From: Tricholomella constricta
Taxonomy: Eukaryota; Basidiomycota; Agaricomycetes; Agaricales; Lyophyllaceae
Reading direction: 5' to 3'
NCBI GenBank assembly: GCA_013368375.1
Contig: JAACJP010000003.1
Span: 1 to 64,000 of the forward strand
DNA: 64,000 nt
Part shown: in pieces, positions 62,116 through 64,000 of the stretch
Numbering within the stretch: the first letter of the stretch is position 1
Layout of the letters: each line of letters opens with the position of its first letter
Translations under genes and position numbers: made by a program
Notes under the pieces: generated by a model
What the model was told of the DNA's origin: nothing
The model's input: the letters and a program-made list of their open reading frames with translations, nothing else
Databases searched by the model: none

Positions 62116-63308
62116 TGCTCCTCTCCATGTCCTTCCTCCGCTATCTCCTCGACCGTCCCGTAATCGTCGATTGCGACGTAGCGCATCGCCGCTGCCGCCG
62201 GGGCTTCCCTTGGTTCCCTCAACATATTTGTGCAGATCGCGCGCCAGCGTTGTTCGTGTGGGTGTAAGTGTCTGTTTTCCGGGCACGTGCAATTGAAACT
62301 AAGGTGTCCTTTGCCGGGATGGTCGCGTCCGCTGAGTCCGCATTTGTAGCATTCGTTGTTGTTGACCTTGCTCGTTCCGGGCCTCAAGGGGTAAGGCGTC
62401 AGCTCTGTGACCGGTCCTCCTGCGCCGTGTGTTTTCGCCCATGCCTGTTGTTGGGCCTGGTGTGCCAAGCGACCCGCTTCGGTGTCAGGGTGATGAGGCA
62501 GTGTCGCATATCTGGCCCTGAACGCGGCCTTTTCCTCGGGTGTGAACTGGCGCGGCGGCCCTCTCGTGTATGCATTCTGCGTGCCACTTCTCCCCGGGCT
62601 ATGCTGTCCGAACAACGTGGTGCCGACCGCCGGCGGAATCGTTGCCGTTCCAAGGGTGGTGTTGGCTAGCTGCCGTCCGAGTACGGTCCGTGGGGTTTCC
62701 AGTTGGGCAATGCGCCCTTTCACGGCGTCGAGTATGTCTTTCCGCTTCTTCTCCTCCTCCACCCTCTCCTTCATGTAAGTGACGCTGATTCCCCTGACTG
62801 CTGCCAGGAACAGCGCCCAGGTCGCGTACTCATCGGCTAGCTTTGCCTTGACGACCGATGGCAAGCCTTTCCGGACCTGTCCGATGTAAACCGCCCCTGC
62901 CTCGACCCCTGCTTCCTTCGCCAATCTCCCCATCTCGTCGGCCCAGGCGACGTGTGTGTACACCTTCCTCCCCGCTACCGTCTTCATTTCTCCCAGTTCT
63001 TTGTCCAGGAGCTTCGTGTTAAGTAGTTCTTCTTCGCATTCCGCCGCGCTTTTCTTGACCACTGTCGCTTTAGGCCAACGGGCGTCGTATGCGGCCTTGA
63101 GCAGCGGCCAAGTAGATTTCGCAGCTGGGTCGAGTCCCGCGAACCACTCGTCCGCGGCGCTGTCCGAATGCAGGAAATTTTCGAACTCGGCCAATTTGTG
63201 CGCGTCGTCTTTGCCGGCCATGGCTCTGCAAAACGCGCGCCAGAAGTCCTGCGCATTCTCGTTCTCTCGGAGGTCGCCCCAGAAGGGTTCGATAAACATT
63301 GCGGCCAT
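62088..63308 (-). CDS. gag: Element E Gag (406 residues)
   Basis: ATG at 63308; the capsid region reads FWGDLRENENAQDFWRAFCR, EFENFLHSDSAADEWF and WPLLKAAYDARWP, then RKGLPSVVKAKL. A zinc motif reads ECYKCGLSGRDHPGKGHLSF with a following Cys, a CX2C...HX4C variant with a longer loop than the standard knuckle. It ends at the TAG just past the frameshift heptamer. The frame is intact. Confidence 0.88.
   Translation of the reverse strand: MAAMFIEPFWGDLRENENAQDFWRAFCRAMAGKDDAHKLAEFENFLHSDSAADEWFAGLDPAAKSTWPLLKAAYDARWPKATVVKKSAAECEEELLNTKLLDKELGEMKTVAGRKVYTHVAWADEMGRLAKEAGVEAGAVYIGQVRKGLPSVVKAKLADEYATWALFLAAVRGISVTYMKERVEEEKKRKDILDAVKGRIAQLETPRTVLGRQLANTTLGTATIPPAVGTTLFGQHSPGRSGTQNAYTRGPPRQFTPEEKAAFRARYATLPHHPDTEAGRLAHQAQQQAWAKTHGAGGPVTELTPYPLRPGTSKVNNNECYKCGLSGRDHPGKGHLSFNCTCPENRHLHPHEQRWRAICTNMLREPREAPAAAAMRYVAIDDYGTVEEIAEEGHGEEQGKGDGPSA
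62109..62115 (-). promoter_or_regulatory. -1 ribosomal frameshift site G_GGA_AAA (element E gag-pol)
   Basis: Gag codons CAG GGA AAA give G_GGA_AAA seven codons before the Gag stop. A 6-nt spacer precedes a perfect 10-bp stem, GGGCCGTCCG (62102-62093) with CGGACGGCCC (62076-62067), loop 16 nt. The -1 frame is the open Pol frame. Confidence 0.85.
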
Positions 63309-63628
63309 GTCGCCGAGGTCAAGCTGATTCGGTACGGGGTTGGCTTGGGGTGCTGGAGATGTAAACGGTGAAGAGTGCCGTGTACCTAAGCCTAGAGAGT
63401 CCGGGGCCGGGGAAGCTGTTGAACTGGACGGAGGACTTGATGGGGGTAGCGGCGGTCGAGCAGCAAATCGACCGTTGACTCGGAACTGGTTTCTTTGGGC
63501 CAGGGCTTCAGGTTCGGTCGCGTTCTTTATCTTTTTGTTAACAAAAGAAAAATCTTTGGCTTCGATACTTTGCTTCGAGGACTTTTAAGCTTTGAAACTT
63601 TGAACTTGGTGCTTGAAAATTGAAATCG

Positions 63629-63645
63629 AATCGCTGTCGTCACCA
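63629..63645 (-). other. Element E primer-binding site
   Basis: Two nt from the 5' LTR the element strand reads TGGTGACGACAGCGATT; TGG complements a tRNA 3' CCA. The tRNA was not identified. Confidence 0.5.
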
Positions 63646-63647
63646 GA

Positions 63648-63848
63648 TGGAGATAGCCAAGTTGACGCTTCGTCGGGACTTGGTTGAGAATGTAGACGGC
63701 GTGCAAAAGAGATGATTATTCCTTCTACCAACTGGCCCAAAGTGGCCGCGGCCCCTATGACTAAGCTACTAAAGCTGTTGCTAAACAAGGCCAAACAATG
63801 CGTTCTCCTTACTTCGCCTGCCTTGGAGCGTCGCTCCGCGACACTCCA
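63648..63848 (-). repeat. Element E 5' LTR
   Basis: Identical partner of 57727-57927. Short frames in these LTRs are duplicated with them and are not genes. Confidence 0.95.
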
Positions 63849-64000
63849 ACGACGAACAGGGAAAGGGGAACCGAGCTATCGGAGGGGGGAGGAGAATAAC
63901 CAGGCATAGGCAAAGGGCGCGCCTCCGGAACAGACAAGCGCGCACCCCCACGACCGACAGGCACAGACCTTCGTCCCTGACCTCGCGTACCACGGAAAAT
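63849..64000 (-). pseudogene. Element B2 antisense gene, continuation beyond E
   Basis: Read on the minus strand it gives IFRGTRGQGRRSVPVGRGG and a Pro-rich stretch, matching B1's antisense protein (AIFRGTRGQGRK). It is cut by the right window edge. Confidence 0.75.

Larger units (their letters stand above)
57727..63848 (-). mobile_element. Element E: young full-length Ty3/Gypsy-like retrotransposon, 6122 bp
   Basis: Two 201-bp LTRs, identical as read, enclose Gag and Pol on the minus strand. ACGA flanks both sides (57723-57726 and 63849-63852). A PPT (GAGAGAGGGGGGGCACA) abuts the 3' LTR. Pol ends only 42 bp from the LTR, so there is no antisense gene. 63309-63647 is 5' untranslated sequence with no gene. 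The insertion lies in exon 2 of B2's antisense gene. Confidence 0.95.
32062..64000 (+). mobile_element. Element B2: older Ty3/Gypsy copy carrying nested insertions
   Basis: B2 is present as 32062-32776, 52937-57726 and 63849-64000, separated by the KDZ transposon and by element E. The pieces follow B1 colinearly: protease domains, RT to chromodomain, antisense gene. Its 5' part lay beyond B1's lost 5' end; its 3' LTR lies past the right edge. It carries two nonsense codons in pol. Confidence 0.9.

Noticed and set aside
63585..63794. 69-residue protein near the right end
   Set aside because: Lies across the E LTR and recurs in the other E LTR; not a gene.

Overview
The window looks like a transposon-packed segment of a mushroom-forming basidiomycete (Agaricomycete) genome. 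The evidence is many short introns with GT(A/G)AGT donors and CTAAC/CTGAC branch sites, Ty3/Gypsy elements of fungal chromovirus and related types, a KDZ-class DNA transposon, and a decayed DHA1-type MFS transporter. No rRNA, tRNA or CRISPR array was recognised. Species cannot be named from sequence alone.

Layout. 1-1748: Gag of a Ty3/Gypsy element running off the left edge (minus strand). 1976-4672: decayed gene joining an AP-endonuclease-like (EEP) domain directly to a truncated RNase H, with no reverse transcriptase. 5447-5610: tail of a LINE-type polyprotein. 6559-8880: broken MFS transporter pseudogene, the only host-like gene. 8900-11238: intergenic. 11239-11561: isolated LTR (element D). 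From 11639 to the right edge everything is nested mobile DNA: element A (11639-24792, Gypsy, minus strand, 13.15 kb, two tandem antisense spliced genes); B1 (24793-32061, Gypsy chromovirus, plus strand, 5' truncated, one antisense gene); B2 (32062-64000+, a second copy of B) carrying two insertions: a 20.2-kb KDZ transposon (32777-52936, target duplication GACTGGC), itself carrying Gypsy element C (42675-49040, target duplication GGAGT), and Gypsy element E (57727-63848, target duplication ACGA). B1 sits inside B2 as well. Order inferred: B2 oldest, then B1, KDZ and E into B2, then C into KDZ; A is joined to B1 with mismatched flanks, suggesting recombination between two A copies and loss of the 5' halves of B1 and B2.

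How the genes work together. The KDZ element keeps a transposase frame of 1123 codons (7 exons) with four accessory genes, one of them (coiled coil plus Zn2Cys6-like cluster) split by C. Its non-C part holds roughly 88 copies of the palindrome CCGCGG, the zero-spaced everted CGG repeat used by yeast Zn2Cys6 dimers such as Pdr1/Pdr3; C has essentially none. Element A also carries, antisense to its pol, two Zn2Cys6-like/coiled-coil genes, each preceded by a CCG-N12-CGG palindrome and a copy of the polypurine tract. Three unrelated Gypsy families (A, C, E) each show a canonical -1 frameshift heptamer and a downstream stem. C also shows a 12-nt match between its predicted RNA 5' end and its primer-binding site, as in Tf1/sushi self-priming. 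All nine differences between paired LTRs are CpG transitions, pointing to CpG methylation of these repeats.

Exon boundaries were read by eye from splice signals, frame and paralog comparison; copy numbers and counts are manual.
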